Positions 40,838 to 49,879 of a DNA stretch of 64,000 bases are shown piece after piece. Origin of the DNA: Roseateles sp049532965. Lineage in GTDB: Bacteria > Pseudomonadota > Gammaproteobacteria > Burkholderiales > Burkholderiaceae_C. Numbering within the stretch: the first letter of the stretch is position 1; the number at the start of each line of letters is the position of its first letter. The notes below the pieces were generated by a model, which was given only the letters and a program-made list of their open reading frames with translations, did no database searches and was not told where the DNA came from. Location of the stretch: NCBI RefSeq assembly GCF_049532965.1, contig NZ_CP186694.1, forward strand, positions 4,774,001-4,838,000. The letters run 5' to 3'. The position numbers were made by a program, and so were the translations under genes.

Positions 40838-42874
40838 ATGATGAAAACCCCGAGTGGCGGCGCGCTGGCGCCCCGGCTGCTGCGCGCCGCGCGGCGCGAG
40901 TTGCTGGACACCGGCCGGCTGAGCGTCGAAGCGCTCGACGAAGGGCTGAGCCGCAGTTGGCTGCGCAGCCGCGACTTCGGATTGAGCCCCGTCGGCCGGC
41001 CGCCCGGCGCGCCGCATGCGTCCGGCGCGCAACTGCGCCGGGCGCTGGAGCAACAGCATGAGCTGGTCGCCCATGCGCGGCCGGCGATGGAGGACCTGTT
41101 CGCTCAGACGCGCGACAGCGATGGCCTCGTCATCCTGGCCGATGCCCAAGGGCTGCTGCTGGGCGCGCTCGGCGATGGCCGCTTCGTCGACCGGGCCCAG
41201 CGCGTGGCCCTGCGCCCGGGCGCGATCTGGGACGAACGCTGGCGCGGCACCAACGCGATCGGCACGGCACTGGCCGAACAGCGGCCCGTGTCGGTGCTGG
41301 GCGGCGAGCATTTCCTCGAGCGCAACGCGTTCCTGAGCTGCACGGCGGCGCCGATCCGGGATCCGCAGGGGCGGGTGCTGGGCGTGCTCGACATCTCGGG
41401 CGAGCAGCGTGGCTTTCAACGGCACACGCTGGCGCTGGTGCGGTCGGCGGCACGCATGGTGGAGCACCGGCTGTTCCAGACCCGGCATGCGGACGGGCCG
41501 CGGCTGCAGATCCATGTGCAGCCGGAAGGACTGGGAACGCCGACGGAAGGCTTGCTGGCCTTGAGCGAGGACGGATGGATCCTCGGCTGCAACGCGGCGG
41601 CCCAGGCCTGGCTCGGTCCGGATGCCGCGCGACCGAGCCCGTTGGAGGCTGTGCTTCCGGTGCGATGGTCCGAGCTGATGGACTGGGCGAGACAGGGCGG
41701 TGAAGGCGCACGGCGGCTGCACCGCGAGGACGCGCCACCGCTGTGGATCCGGCTCGAGGCCCCGCGAGCCTGGCAGCGGCGTGAGCCGGCCTCAAGCGGC
41801 ACGAGCCCGGCAGCCAGCGCCGTCGCGATCGACCGGCTCTCCGCCGTGTTGCCACGGTCAGTCCCCTCGACGTCCAACGCCACCGACGCGCTGGCGGCGC
41901 TGGACCTGGGAGACGCCGCCATGCACCAGGCGGTGACGCGCGCGCGGCGCGTGCTCGACAAGCCCATCCCGTTGCTGCTGCAGGGCGAGTCGGGTGTCGG
42001 CAAGGACCTGTTCGCCCGGGCGGTGCATGACAGCGGACCGCGAGCGGGTCGGCCCTATGTCGCGGTGAACTGCGCCGCGTTGCCGGAATCGCTGATCGAG
42101 GCGGAACTCTTCGGCTATCGGCCGGGTGCGTTCACCGGCGCGTCGCGCGAGGGAGCGCCGGGCCGGCTGCGGGAAGCGCATGGCGGCACGCTGTTCCTGG
42201 ACGAGATCGGCGACATGCCGCTGGCACTGCAGGCGCGGCTGCTGCGGGTACTGCAGGACCGGCTGGTGCAGCCGCTGGGCGGTGGACCGGCCGTGCCGGT
42301 GGACTTCCAGCTGATCGGCGCCAGCCATCGGCCGCTGCGGCAACTGGCTGCTCAGGGGCAGTTCCGGGAGGACCTCTATTACCGGCTCAACGGCCTGACG
42401 CTGTGCCTCCCGCCGCTGCGTGAGCGGCAGGACCTGCGCGTGCTGATTGAGCGCCTGCTGGCCGCGATCGAGCCGGCACGCCGCGTAGTGCTCGATCCCG
42501 CGCTGGAGCGGGAACTGGCGACCTATCGGTGGCCCGGGAATGTGCGTCAGCTGGAGCAGGCGCTGCGCATCGCCTGCGCGCTGATGGAGCCCGGCGAGAC
42601 CATGATCCGGCGCGGCCATCTTCCGGATGACCTGATCGAGGAACTCGACGACAGCACGCTCCGGCCGGACGCCGTGCCGATCTGCGCCAGCGATGAGGCT
42701 CCGAGTGCGTCGCCCGAGCCCGCGACCGCAACGGCCTCGATGCTGCGAGCGCAGTCACTGGCGCATGCGCGACGCGTGCTGGCGGACTGCGGCGGCAACC
42801 ATTCGGAGGCCGCGCGGCGGCTGGGCATCGGCCGCAATACGCTGTACCGCCTGCTCAGGTCGGGCGTCGTGTAG
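40838..42874 (+). CDS. sigma-54-dependent AcoR-like transcriptional activator
   Basis: 678 residues; AAGGAGA is placed ideally before tandem ATGs (40838/40841). An N-terminal GAF-type sensory part (about residues 75-210, RDSDGLVILADAQGLLLGALGDGRF, GAIWDERWRGTNAIGTALAEQRPV) is typical of AcoR regulators of acetoin/aldehyde metabolism. A PAS-like linker follows, then the AAA+ domain from about residue 350 with Walker A GESGVGKDLFARAVH, the sigma-54-contacting GAFTGA, and Walker B GGTLFLDEIGDMP. The end is a Fis-type helix-turn-helix (NHSEAARRLGIGRNTLYRLL). Probably activates the divergent aldehyde dehydrogenase gene via the palindrome between them. Confidence 0.93.
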   Translation: MMKTPSGGALAPRLLRAARRELLDTGRLSVEALDEGLSRSWLRSRDFGLSPVGRPPGAPHASGAQLRRALEQQHELVAHARPAMEDLFAQTRDSDGLVILADAQGLLLGALGDGRFVDRAQRVALRPGAIWDERWRGTNAIGTALAEQRPVSVLGGEHFLERNAFLSCTAAPIRDPQGRVLGVLDISGEQRGFQRHTLALVRSAARMVEHRLFQTRHADGPRLQIHVQPEGLGTPTEGLLALSEDGWILGCNAAAQAWLGPDAARPSPLEAVLPVRWSELMDWARQGGEGARRLHREDAPPLWIRLEAPRAWQRREPASSGTSPAASAVAIDRLSAVLPRSVPSTSNATDALAALDLGDAAMHQAVTRARRVLDKPIPLLLQGESGVGKDLFARAVHDSGPRAGRPYVAVNCAALPESLIEAELFGYRPGAFTGASREGAPGRLREAHGGTLFLDEIGDMPLALQARLLRVLQDRLVQPLGGGPAVPVDFQLIGASHRPLRQLAAQGQFREDLYYRLNGLTLCLPPLRERQDLRVLIERLLAAIEPARRVVLDPALERELATYRWPGNVRQLEQALRIACALMEPGETMIRRGHLPDDLIEELDDSTLRPDAVPICASDEAPSASPEPATATASMLRAQSLAHARRVLADCGGNHSEAARRLGIGRNTLYRLLRSGVV

Positions 42875-42883
42875 AGGGCCGGG

Positions 42884-43291
42884 CTAGGTTGCAAACTGCT
42901 GAATCGCACGACCGACGCGTGCGGTTTCCATCAGCTGCCCGAGCTCCTCGATCAACTGATCGCCGTTCTCGCAGGGCAGGCTCATGAAGTTGTGGACCAG
43001 CGAGACCGGATAACCGCCATCAACGCTGGTGTCCCAGCCGGCAATGATCCGGCCTTGTCGCTCGTCGCCCGTGCTTCGTATCACCAACCGTTCCTCAAGG
43101 TCGGCGATGCGCATGGCCTTCTCGTCCTCGGCGTTGTGAAACTCGCCGACATACAGCCTGGCGTTGCCGAAGGTCGCGCTCTGCACGGCGAGATCCAGCT
43201 GATCCAGGATGGCGCGAATCTCCGCGCGTTCGCCCTCGGCGGTGGTTGCGGCAAGGATTCCCTTCTGAATCCGTTTTGAGAAATGCGTCAT
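42884..43291 (-). CDS. small partner protein, cassette copy 1
   Basis: 135 residues, family not recognised. Paralogue of the 44282-44695 protein along its whole length (shared: QLDLAxxSATFGNxxLxVGxF, EDEExM-like, GRIIAGWDT, ETARVGRAI). Acidic, soluble, no signal peptide. Its ATG overlaps the stop of the enzyme gene upstream by 4 bases (ATGA), so the two are translated together. It could be an inhibitor/antitoxin, a cofactor or a substrate adaptor of the enzyme; nothing in the sequence tells which. Last gene of a four-gene minus-strand unit. Confidence 0.75.
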   Translation of the reverse strand: MTHFSKRIQKGILAATTAEGERAEIRAILDQLDLAVQSATFGNARLYVGEFHNAEDEKAMRIADLEERLVIRSTGDERQGRIIAGWDTSVDGGYPVSLVHNFMSLPCENGDQLIEELGQLMETARVGRAIQQFAT

Positions 43292-44223
43292 GTGGCGCGC
43301 CTTTCAAGGTGCCCGACGATGGGCAGATGGTCGAAGAAGCTGTCATCGGCGCCGTCACCCACCGTGACCTCGGGCAGCGTGCACACGCGGGTGCTCTCCT
43401 CGTTCAGCTGCCAGCCCGCCCGCCCGAACAGCAGTGCGGAAGACACCATCAATTGGTCGAAGGTGTGCCAGTGCGAGAACTTGCCGCCCGGGTGGAAGTA
43501 GGTGCCGGCGTCGTTGATCTGGAGATCGGGGTGGTGATGCTTGGAGGAACTCAGGTGCCGCCAGAAAGGGTTGTAGAGCAGGCGTGGGTTCTGCTTCACC
43601 TTTGCATGGTCCCGGCTCGCCTTCAGGTAGCGCTCAAGCCCCTCGTCGAATGGTTCGTCGTTGTAGTCACCCACCAGGACGATATTGGCCTGCGCGTCGA
43701 TCTTCAGCAGCTCGTCCTCGATCCAACGCCGAAGGAAAGCCGCAATGTGCGTCCGGTCGCTGTCACGGCGATCCATGTGCAGGCGGCTTGGCCAGTGGGA
43801 GACGATCAGGTGGAGCGGAGGGTGACCCGCCCGGCACCTTGCCGAGAACAGCTGTCCGACGCGGGTGACCGAGCGGTCGTCCTCCAGGACGATGGCCCCG
43901 CTGAAGCGCACCTGGAGGTCACCGGCGCGGCTCAGCACGCAGACCGAGAATCGACTGCGCCCCGCCGCCTGGAACGCGGACAGCCACGTGTACCCGCGAC
44001 GGACTTCCGGGCAGGCGTCCCGCAGGCCCTTGACGCTGTGCTCCGCCATCTCCCCGAGGACGATGACATCTGCCCGCCCCACCTCGCTGAGGTGACGCAG
44101 CACCCTGGCGGCGGCAGCAAAGTGCCTTTGATCCGCCCGCAGGGGATCTCGCGTCGGCGACAACCCCGTGTTCCACCACACGATGCGAATGCCGGGATCG
44201 GAGGCGCGTTGATCTGACTTCAT
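43288..44223 (-). CDS. endonuclease/exonuclease/phosphatase-fold enzyme, cassette copy 1
   Basis: 311 residues. All catalytic positions of the EEP (DNase I/ExoIII-like) fold are present: Asn18 in IRIVWWNTG, Glu58 in VIVLGEM, His143 in LIVSHWP, the GDYNDEP loop (Asp186, Asn188), Asp256 in TFDQLMVSSAL and the terminal Asp298-His299 in DHLPIVG. So it should be an active Mg-dependent phosphoesterase on nucleic acid, phospholipid or nucleotide. No signal peptide. The ATG at 44223 is chosen because both copies agree from about 24 bases before it; neither copy has a Shine-Dalgarno there. Sister gene of identical length at 44692-45627. Confidence 0.85.
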   Translation of the reverse strand: MKSDQRASDPGIRIVWWNTGLSPTRDPLRADQRHFAAAARVLRHLSEVGRADVIVLGEMAEHSVKGLRDACPEVRRGYTWLSAFQAAGRSRFSVCVLSRAGDLQVRFSGAIVLEDDRSVTRVGQLFSARCRAGHPPLHLIVSHWPSRLHMDRRDSDRTHIAAFLRRWIEDELLKIDAQANIVLVGDYNDEPFDEGLERYLKASRDHAKVKQNPRLLYNPFWRHLSSSKHHHPDLQINDAGTYFHPGGKFSHWHTFDQLMVSSALLFGRAGWQLNEESTRVCTLPEVTVGDGADDSFFDHLPIVGHLERRAT

Positions 44224-44248
44224 GGCGGGGATGTCGCGAGGGAAGGCA
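44165..44248. repeat. 84-base exact direct repeat, first unit
   Basis: Identical to 45569-45652 over 84 bases. It covers the 5' coding end of the enzyme gene (through WWNTG) and about 25 bases before its ATG. Divergence on both sides is sharp. Immediately after it, 44246-44266 matches 45824-45844 (upstream of the other copy) at 19 of 21 positions. Confidence 0.9.
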
Positions 44249-44281
44249 ATCGGCGTCGCTTTCGCAGTCGCCCGCGGGCCT

Positions 44282-44695
44282 TCATGGTTGACCGGAGAAA
44301 TGCCGGATCGCCCGGCCAACGCGGGCGGTCTCGAGGAGGTTGCTCAGCTCCTGCTTCAGTTCATCGCCGTCGCAGCAATACAAGCTTTGGTAGTCGTAGA
44401 CGAGGTGCGCGGGGTACTCGCCCTCGGTGCCGGTGTCCCAGCCCGCGATGATCCGGCCGACGCGCTCGTCCGCGGTGCTCTGGATCACCAGGCGTTGCTT
44501 GGTGTCCGTGAAGGTCATGATCTCCTCGTCCTCCGGATTACGGAACTTGCCAACATGGAGCTTCCCGTTCCCAAAGGTCGCGCTCCGGATGGCCAGGTCC
44601 AACTGCTCGAGGATGGTCTGGATCTCGGCGCGCTGGCCGTCCGCGGTCCTGGCGTTGTAGATGCCGACCTCAATGTGTTCTGCAAAGCTGCTCAT
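44282..44695 (-). CDS. small partner protein, cassette copy 2
   Basis: 137 residues, paralogue of 42884-43291. The best conserved parts are residues about 27-50 (EQLDLAIRSATFGNGKLHVGKF) and 72-95 (QRLVIQSTADERVGRIIAGWD), with VYDYQSLYCC in place of VHNFMSLPCE. The start codon is fused to the stop of the enzyme gene (ATGA, 44692-44695). A 58-base gap separates it from the next enzyme gene. No known domain. Because each copy stays with its own enzyme, the two proteins probably interact. Confidence 0.75.
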   Translation of the reverse strand: MSSFAEHIEVGIYNARTADGQRAEIQTILEQLDLAIRSATFGNGKLHVGKFRNPEDEEIMTFTDTKQRLVIQSTADERVGRIIAGWDTGTEGEYPAHLVYDYQSLYCCDGDELKQELSNLLETARVGRAIRHFSGQP

Positions 44696-45627
44696 AAGGG
44701 AAGCCTTTCAAAAAGTCCAACGATGGGGAGGTGATCAAGAGCGCGGCGGCCGGCCTTCTTCCCGGCGTCGAGCCGCAGGCCAGGTATCGGAAGCACGCGC
44801 GTGCGCTCCTCGTCGAGGCGCCAGCCGTATCGGCCGAAGAGAAGGGCCGACGACACCATCAACTGGTCGAAGGTGCGCCAGCCCGAGAACTTGCCGTTGC
44901 CATGCCAGTAGGTCCCGCGATCGCTGACCCGGTGCTCGGGAACGGCGGGCTCGAAGGAACTGAGATGGCGCCAGAAGGGGTTGTAGAGCAGCGTCGGGTT
45001 CCGGTGCACCTTGTCGCGGTCCCGGCTGGCGCACAGGTATCGCTCCAGGCCTTCGTCAAAGGGCTCATCGTTGAAGTCGCCGATCAGCACGATGTTGACC
45101 ATGTCGATCGTGCGCAGATGTTCTTCCATCCAATGACGAAGAAACGCCGCGATGTGCGTGCGTTCGCTGTCATGGCGATCCATGTGAAGCCGGCTCGGCC
45201 AGTGGGATGCGATCAGCGTGAAGGGCGCGCCGTCCCGGGGCGCAGCGCCAAACTGCAGTCCGACCTTGATGACGGAGGTGCTCTCCCGCTTGGTGATGGG
45301 GCGGACGAAGTGCACCTCCACCCGCTGGGTCCGGCTCAGCACGCAAATGGAAAAGCGGCTTCGGCCGGCGCGGTGGAAGGCCTTCAGCCAGCTGAACTCG
45401 CCGTGTGCCGCCTCACAGGCCTGGCGCAAGCGGTTGGTACTGTCCTCGGCCATCTCACCCAGGACGATGATGTCCGCCCCGGTGTCCACGATCAGGTGAT
45501 GAAGGACGCGGGCGGCCGCCTCGATGTCATCGTCATCCGGGGGCGCCTTGGTGCGCGTTGGCGACAAGCCCGTGTTCCACCACACGATGCGAATGCCGGG
45601 ATCGGAGGCGCGTTGATCTGACTTCAT
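44692..45627 (-). CDS. endonuclease/exonuclease/phosphatase-fold enzyme, cassette copy 2
   Basis: 311 residues, the same length as copy 1. The full active site is retained (WWNTG, VLGEM, ASHWP, GDFNDEP, TFDQLMVSSAL, LDHLPIVG). The copies are nearly identical in the first 20 residues and diverge strongly between about 25 and 140, then converge again around HWPSRLHMDR and the GDxNDEPFDEGLERYL loop. An in-frame ATG at 45735 would add 36 residues that copy 1 lacks in sequence, so 45627 is preferred. First gene of the four-gene operon; its promoter must lie in 45628-45888. Confidence 0.85.
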   Translation of the reverse strand: MKSDQRASDPGIRIVWWNTGLSPTRTKAPPDDDDIEAAARVLHHLIVDTGADIIVLGEMAEDSTNRLRQACEAAHGEFSWLKAFHRAGRSRFSICVLSRTQRVEVHFVRPITKRESTSVIKVGLQFGAAPRDGAPFTLIASHWPSRLHMDRHDSERTHIAAFLRHWMEEHLRTIDMVNIVLIGDFNDEPFDEGLERYLCASRDRDKVHRNPTLLYNPFWRHLSSFEPAVPEHRVSDRGTYWHGNGKFSGWRTFDQLMVSSALLFGRYGWRLDEERTRVLPIPGLRLDAGKKAGRRALDHLPIVGLFERLPL

Positions 45628-45652
45628 GGCGGGGATGTCGCGAGGGAAGGCA
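45569..45652. repeat. 84-base exact direct repeat, second unit
   Basis: Second copy of the repeat at 44165-44248; see there. Exact identity in a pair of otherwise strongly diverged genes points to gene conversion or selection at the DNA/RNA level around the start codon. Confidence 0.9.
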
Positions 45653-45888
45653 GTCACTCTACGGGCCCGGGTAACCCGTCGCCACGAGAAACGCGCGCTC
45701 GGATTGGTGGACTTTTCTCCTCTGATGCCGAGCATCAGTCAGCCCACCGACCCGGACCTGCACTCCCCCCGATCCGCGGTGGCCCACCGGCCGCATCCCT
45801 ATGTTGTCGGGCGCACTTCCATCGCAATCGGCGTAGCCTTCGCACCGTTGAGCGGGACTGACGGCCTGGAATGGCCAGGGAGGCTCAC

Positions 45889-48363
45889 ATGGACGACCCG
45901 GCCCACGAGCGGCCCACCTCCGCGGCGGCGGCGGCGCTGCTCGGTCAGATGAAGCGCGAGGTCTTCGATGGTTCCCGGATCGCGGTGATCCAGCGCGACC
46001 TCGACAACCACGTGCTCTATGCCAACGCCGCGGCACTGGCCATGAGCGGCGTGTCCAGCGTCGACGAGATGCGCATCGACCAGCTCTTCGCCGGCGAGGC
46101 CGCGCGCGTGCTCGACGACGAAACCCGCGGCCGGCGCGACCGCCAGCTCGGGGCCTACCGCGTCACGCTGACGCGCCAGGACGACCCCGCCCGCCAGCTC
46201 GCCGTCGAGGTCACCGGCCTGCCGCTGATGGACGCGCGCGGCACCGTGGTCGGATCGATCGGCTTCTTCAGGAGCCTCCAGCACCAGGTCCTGACCGACC
46301 GTCTGCGCGCGCTGACGCTCAGCCGTGCCGGTCGCGCCGATCTGCTGCCGCGCGTCGCGGAAGCGCTGCGCGCCGAGCTGCCGTTCGACTTGATGCTGGT
46401 GTCGCGCGTCGTCGCGGACGAGGACCACTGGGAATCGGAGATCGTCTTCAACCATCCGCCGTTCCAGCAGGACGTGCCGACCGCCTGGTATGCGCTCAAC
46501 GCCGCGCAGCGCGCGTTCATGGAAGCGCACGACGGCGGCGTCCACGACTTCGACGCCGTCATGGCCGAGCCGCCCTGGTCCGACATGGCCGACGAGCCCA
46601 TCTGCCGGCAGATGCGGGAGATGTCGCTGAAGTCCAGCATGTGGCGGCGCGTGACGCGCGGCGAAGGCGAGGAGGAGCGCACCGTCGCCACGCTGACGCT
46701 GCTCAGCCGCGACCGTGACGCCTACGACGAGCGCCATCAGGCCCTGTTCAACCAGTTGCCGCTCGTCGAGGCGGTGCTGTGCGCGCTCGACCACGCCGAG
46801 CAGGAGCGCGACCGGCGCCAGCTGCGGATGTTCCGCGAGCTCAATCGCTGCGTCGACATCCAGAGCGCCTGCCGCTGCCTGTCCGATGCGCTGATCGAGA
46901 TCTTCGACTGGGCCCATGTGGCGCTGTTCCGCATCGACAGCGCACGCGAATCGATCGTGCGGGTGGCCTCGGCGCGGCGCGGCGCCGATGGGCGAGCCGT
47001 CGATACCGGCACGGTGTGGGGCGACTACGCGCAGCGCACCGACCAGGGCGTGCTCGGCCGCGTCGTGCGGACGATGGCGCCGCAGAAGATCCCCGACGTG
47101 GCACTCGACCCGGACTACCTGCGTCGGCCGGACGGCGAGCCGATCCGCTCCGAGCTGGCCGTGCCGATCCTGTTCTCCGAGGGCGAGCGCGTGCGCTTCA
47201 TCGTCAACGTCGACGATCCGCGGGTGAACGCGTTCTCGAGCGAGCACGTGCGCCAGCTGACCGACCTGGCCCATGAGGTCGCCGGCGCGATGGAGCGCAT
47301 CAGCGACCTGACGCTGATGACGGAATGCGTGAACAACGTGTCCGATCCGATCATCGCCACCGACGCCAAGCTGCGGATCCGGCGCGTCAATCCGGCGGCG
47401 CAAGCGCTGTTCGGCGCCTCCGGCAAGGCGTTGGAGGGGCGTTGCCTGATCACGCTCTTCGAGCATCCTCGAGCGCTGGAATCGCTGCTGGACGGCACCG
47501 TGGCAGGCGATCGCATCGGCGAGCTGCGCGTGCGCCGGCTGACCGAGGAGGACGCGGCGACCGAAGGCGCGGATCCCCCCGGCGCCGACCCGAGCCCCGC
47601 CGCGGTCTTCGTCACCCGGCGCGATTTCCCCGGCCAGTTGGGCGGTCATGTCTTCATCGCCAGGGACCTGGGGCCGATCCGGCGTTCCGTGCAACTGGAG
47701 TTCCTGGAGGACACGGCCTATGAGCTGGCCGTCGAGACGCAGGCACCGCTGGGCATGGCGATGTCCTGGCTCGAGGGACGGCTCGAGGCGGCCCATCGTC
47801 CCGGCGACGCGCGCGATCCCTCGCTCGCCCGCGACCTGCAGACGGTGCTGCGGCAACTGGGGCGGGTGAAGCATGCCTTCACGCGGCTCGCCATGTACAA
47901 CCGCGAAGCGCGGGTGGCGTCGCGCTCCGCCTGCGTGGTCCAGCTCGACAGTGAGCTGGAGGCGCTGCTCGCGAGCCTGGCGGCGTCCGAGCGGGCGAAG
48001 GTCCGGCTTGACGCGGCGGCCCAGCGTGTGGAGGTGGAGGCCGATCACATGCAGCTCCACATCGTGATCGAGAGCCTGCTCTCGGTCCTGCTGCGCGCGG
48101 CGCCGGAGACGGCCACCGTGCGGCTGACCCTGGTGCCGGACGACCGCGACGTCTACCTGCGGCTGCGCGGCAGACTGCCGCCCGCGCGACGGCATGGCGA
48201 GCGCTTTGCCGCCCCCGAGGCGGCGCAGGCGGACCTGCGGCTGGCCAACCCGCTGCTCGGCAAGCTGATGAAGAACCAGGGCGGCAGCTTCAAGGTCAAC
48301 GCACTGGCGGACGGGGACACCGAGTTCGTGCTCGGCTTCCCGCGGGGGAGGACGCATGGCTGA
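45889..48363 (+). CDS. PAS/GAF multi-domain sensor protein
   Basis: 824 residues; AGGGAGG lies 7 bases before the ATG at 45889. Order: PAS-like domain (about residues 10-130, VFDGSRIAVIQRDLDNHVLYANAAALAMSG), a GAF-like part (135-290), a second GAF (about 315-475; ELNRCVDIQSACRCLSDALIEIFDWAHVALFRID), another PAS (about 480-610; VSDPIIATDAKLRIRRVNPAAQALFG), then a helical dimerisation-like end (TLVPDDRDVYLRLRG) resembling a histidine-kinase core. No H-box, N- or G-box is visible, so it is not an obvious active kinase. It overlaps the CHAT gene by 8 bases and should be its signal-input partner. Confidence 0.8.
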   Translation: MDDPAHERPTSAAAAALLGQMKREVFDGSRIAVIQRDLDNHVLYANAAALAMSGVSSVDEMRIDQLFAGEAARVLDDETRGRRDRQLGAYRVTLTRQDDPARQLAVEVTGLPLMDARGTVVGSIGFFRSLQHQVLTDRLRALTLSRAGRADLLPRVAEALRAELPFDLMLVSRVVADEDHWESEIVFNHPPFQQDVPTAWYALNAAQRAFMEAHDGGVHDFDAVMAEPPWSDMADEPICRQMREMSLKSSMWRRVTRGEGEEERTVATLTLLSRDRDAYDERHQALFNQLPLVEAVLCALDHAEQERDRRQLRMFRELNRCVDIQSACRCLSDALIEIFDWAHVALFRIDSARESIVRVASARRGADGRAVDTGTVWGDYAQRTDQGVLGRVVRTMAPQKIPDVALDPDYLRRPDGEPIRSELAVPILFSEGERVRFIVNVDDPRVNAFSSEHVRQLTDLAHEVAGAMERISDLTLMTECVNNVSDPIIATDAKLRIRRVNPAAQALFGASGKALEGRCLITLFEHPRALESLLDGTVAGDRIGELRVRRLTEEDAATEGADPPGADPSPAAVFVTRRDFPGQLGGHVFIARDLGPIRRSVQLEFLEDTAYELAVETQAPLGMAMSWLEGRLEAAHRPGDARDPSLARDLQTVLRQLGRVKHAFTRLAMYNREARVASRSACVVQLDSELEALLASLAASERAKVRLDAAAQRVEVEADHMQLHIVIESLLSVLLRAAPETATVRLTLVPDDRDVYLRLRGRLPPARRHGERFAAPEAAQADLRLANPLLGKLMKNQGGSFKVNALADGDTEFVLGFPRGRTHG

Positions 48364-49879
48364 CTTCCTGCTGGTGTTCTGCCCGCAGCAGCAAGGCCTC
48401 GAGGTCGAACAGATCAAGCGACAGTTGCGGCGCTTCGGCGCGCATGCGGTGCAACAGGAGACGAACGCCGAGACCGGCCTCGAGCAACTACAGCGGCAGC
48501 GCTTCGACTTCGTCATCGTGGGCAGCCGGCTCGCGGTCGATGCGGGCGCGGTCGTCGAGGAGGGAGGCGGCCTGGCGTTCTGCCGCCAGGCCCGGATGCT
48601 GACGCCGGTGCCGATGATGCTGCTGGCGCCCGCGCTGACGTCCGAGCTGCAGCGCGAGAGCGCGCGCCTCCCCGGGCTCACCGCCTACGCCGATCCGGGC
48701 ACGGCCGGTGGCTTCGCGCTGGAGCTGTTGCAGCCCGATCAGCGCGCCGACCCCTGCCTGGCGATCCGCGTGAAGGCCAGCGAGCGCGGCTGGAGCTTCG
48801 ACATCGATGGCGTGGGCTTCAAGTTCCATGGCGACGGCGCCTTGACGGTGCCGCGCTCGGCCTGGATGCGATGGGAAGCGCAGCACATGTTCCAGCCGGA
48901 CTGGTACGACGAGTTCTCCGACATCGGCGAGAGCATCCGCATGGCGCTGTGCGACGAGAACCCGCACTTCAAGGCGCAGCGCGACCTGGGCCGCGCGGCG
49001 GCCTTGATGCAGCTGGGCGACGCCGGCCAGGACCTGCCCGACCGGATCACCTTCGCGGTGTCCGAGGCCTGCTATCCGCTGATGCTGGAGGCGGTCTTCG
49101 ATCCGTCGCTGAAGCCCGAGCCCTGGCTCGCGCAGGCCTCGTCGGTGGCGCGGCGGCTGCTGGAGAGCGAGGCCGACCCCAGCCAGGACCTGTTCTCCGG
49201 ACCGCCCGCGGCGCGGCGCGCGCTGCTGATCTGCGCCGACACGCATGGCAGCGTGTTCAGCGCCCAGTTGCTCGGTGGCCAGGTGCGGCTGGATCCACTG
49301 ACTTCGGTGCGGCTCGAGTGCGCGCGCGTGCGCAAGCTGCTGACCACCCGGGACGCGCGCTCCGGCCAGCCGCTGTTCTATGAGGACAACATCCGCGTGC
49401 TTGGCCTCGACGGGCCGGTGACGCGAGCGGCGCTCGACGCGGCCCTGCGCGAAGGCAGCTGGGACCTGATCCACTTTGCCGGGCACACCTGCTTCCAGCG
49501 GCATGGTGCGCAGCAGCGCGGCGGCACCGGCTTCCTGTTCATCGGCCCGGCCGATGCGCCGGAGTGCATCGACTTCGGCGATGTCGTCAGCTATATGCGC
49601 GAGGCGCGCTTCGTGTACCTGAGCAGCTGCGAAAGCGGCAACTCGGGCTTCGCGGCGCTGGCGGCGACGGCAGGCATCCATGCGGTGCTCGGCTACCGCT
49701 GCCGCGTGAACGACCGGACCGCGGCGATCCAGGCGCGGCTGTTCTACCGGATGCTGCTGCGCAGCCATTCGCTCGGCGCCGCGTTCGGGCTCGCCCGCCG
49801 CCGCATCTATCGCCGTTATCGCGAGCGCGACAACGCCTGGGCCTCGGCCATGCTGGTCACGCCGGAGTTCCACTCATGA
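48356..49879 (+). CDS. pseudo-receiver + CHAT-domain protease
   Basis: 507 residues. Residues 1-130 look like a response-regulator receiver fold (FLLVFCPQQQGLEVEQIKRQL, FDFVIVGSRL), but the usual phospho-acceptor Asp is replaced, so signalling is phosphorylation-independent. A unique middle part follows (150-290). The C-terminal third is a caspase-like CHAT domain: DLIHFAGHTC with His377 and FVYLSSCESGNSGF with catalytic Cys425. Other CHAT proteases are effectors of immunity or signalling cascades (for example gasdermin-cleaving proteases). Overlap with the sensor gene implies one complex; the 3' end overlaps the convergent MBL gene by 23 bases. Confidence 0.88.
   Translation: MADFLLVFCPQQQGLEVEQIKRQLRRFGAHAVQQETNAETGLEQLQRQRFDFVIVGSRLAVDAGAVVEEGGGLAFCRQARMLTPVPMMLLAPALTSELQRESARLPGLTAYADPGTAGGFALELLQPDQRADPCLAIRVKASERGWSFDIDGVGFKFHGDGALTVPRSAWMRWEAQHMFQPDWYDEFSDIGESIRMALCDENPHFKAQRDLGRAAALMQLGDAGQDLPDRITFAVSEACYPLMLEAVFDPSLKPEPWLAQASSVARRLLESEADPSQDLFSGPPAARRALLICADTHGSVFSAQLLGGQVRLDPLTSVRLECARVRKLLTTRDARSGQPLFYEDNIRVLGLDGPVTRAALDAALREGSWDLIHFAGHTCFQRHGAQQRGGTGFLFIGPADAPECIDFGDVVSYMREARFVYLSSCESGNSGFAALAATAGIHAVLGYRCRVNDRTAAIQARLFYRMLLRSHSLGAAFGLARRRIYRRYRERDNAWASAMLVTPEFHS

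Noticed and set aside
42130..42520. Possible second regulator gene antisense to the sigma-54 activator
   Set aside because: The frame lacks domains and a ribosome site; the + strand carries intact AAA+ motifs.
45799..48681. 960-codon minus-strand frame opposite the PAS/GAF sensor
   Set aside because: Arg/His/Gln-rich antisense shadow; the + strand frame has recognisable domains and a good Shine-Dalgarno.
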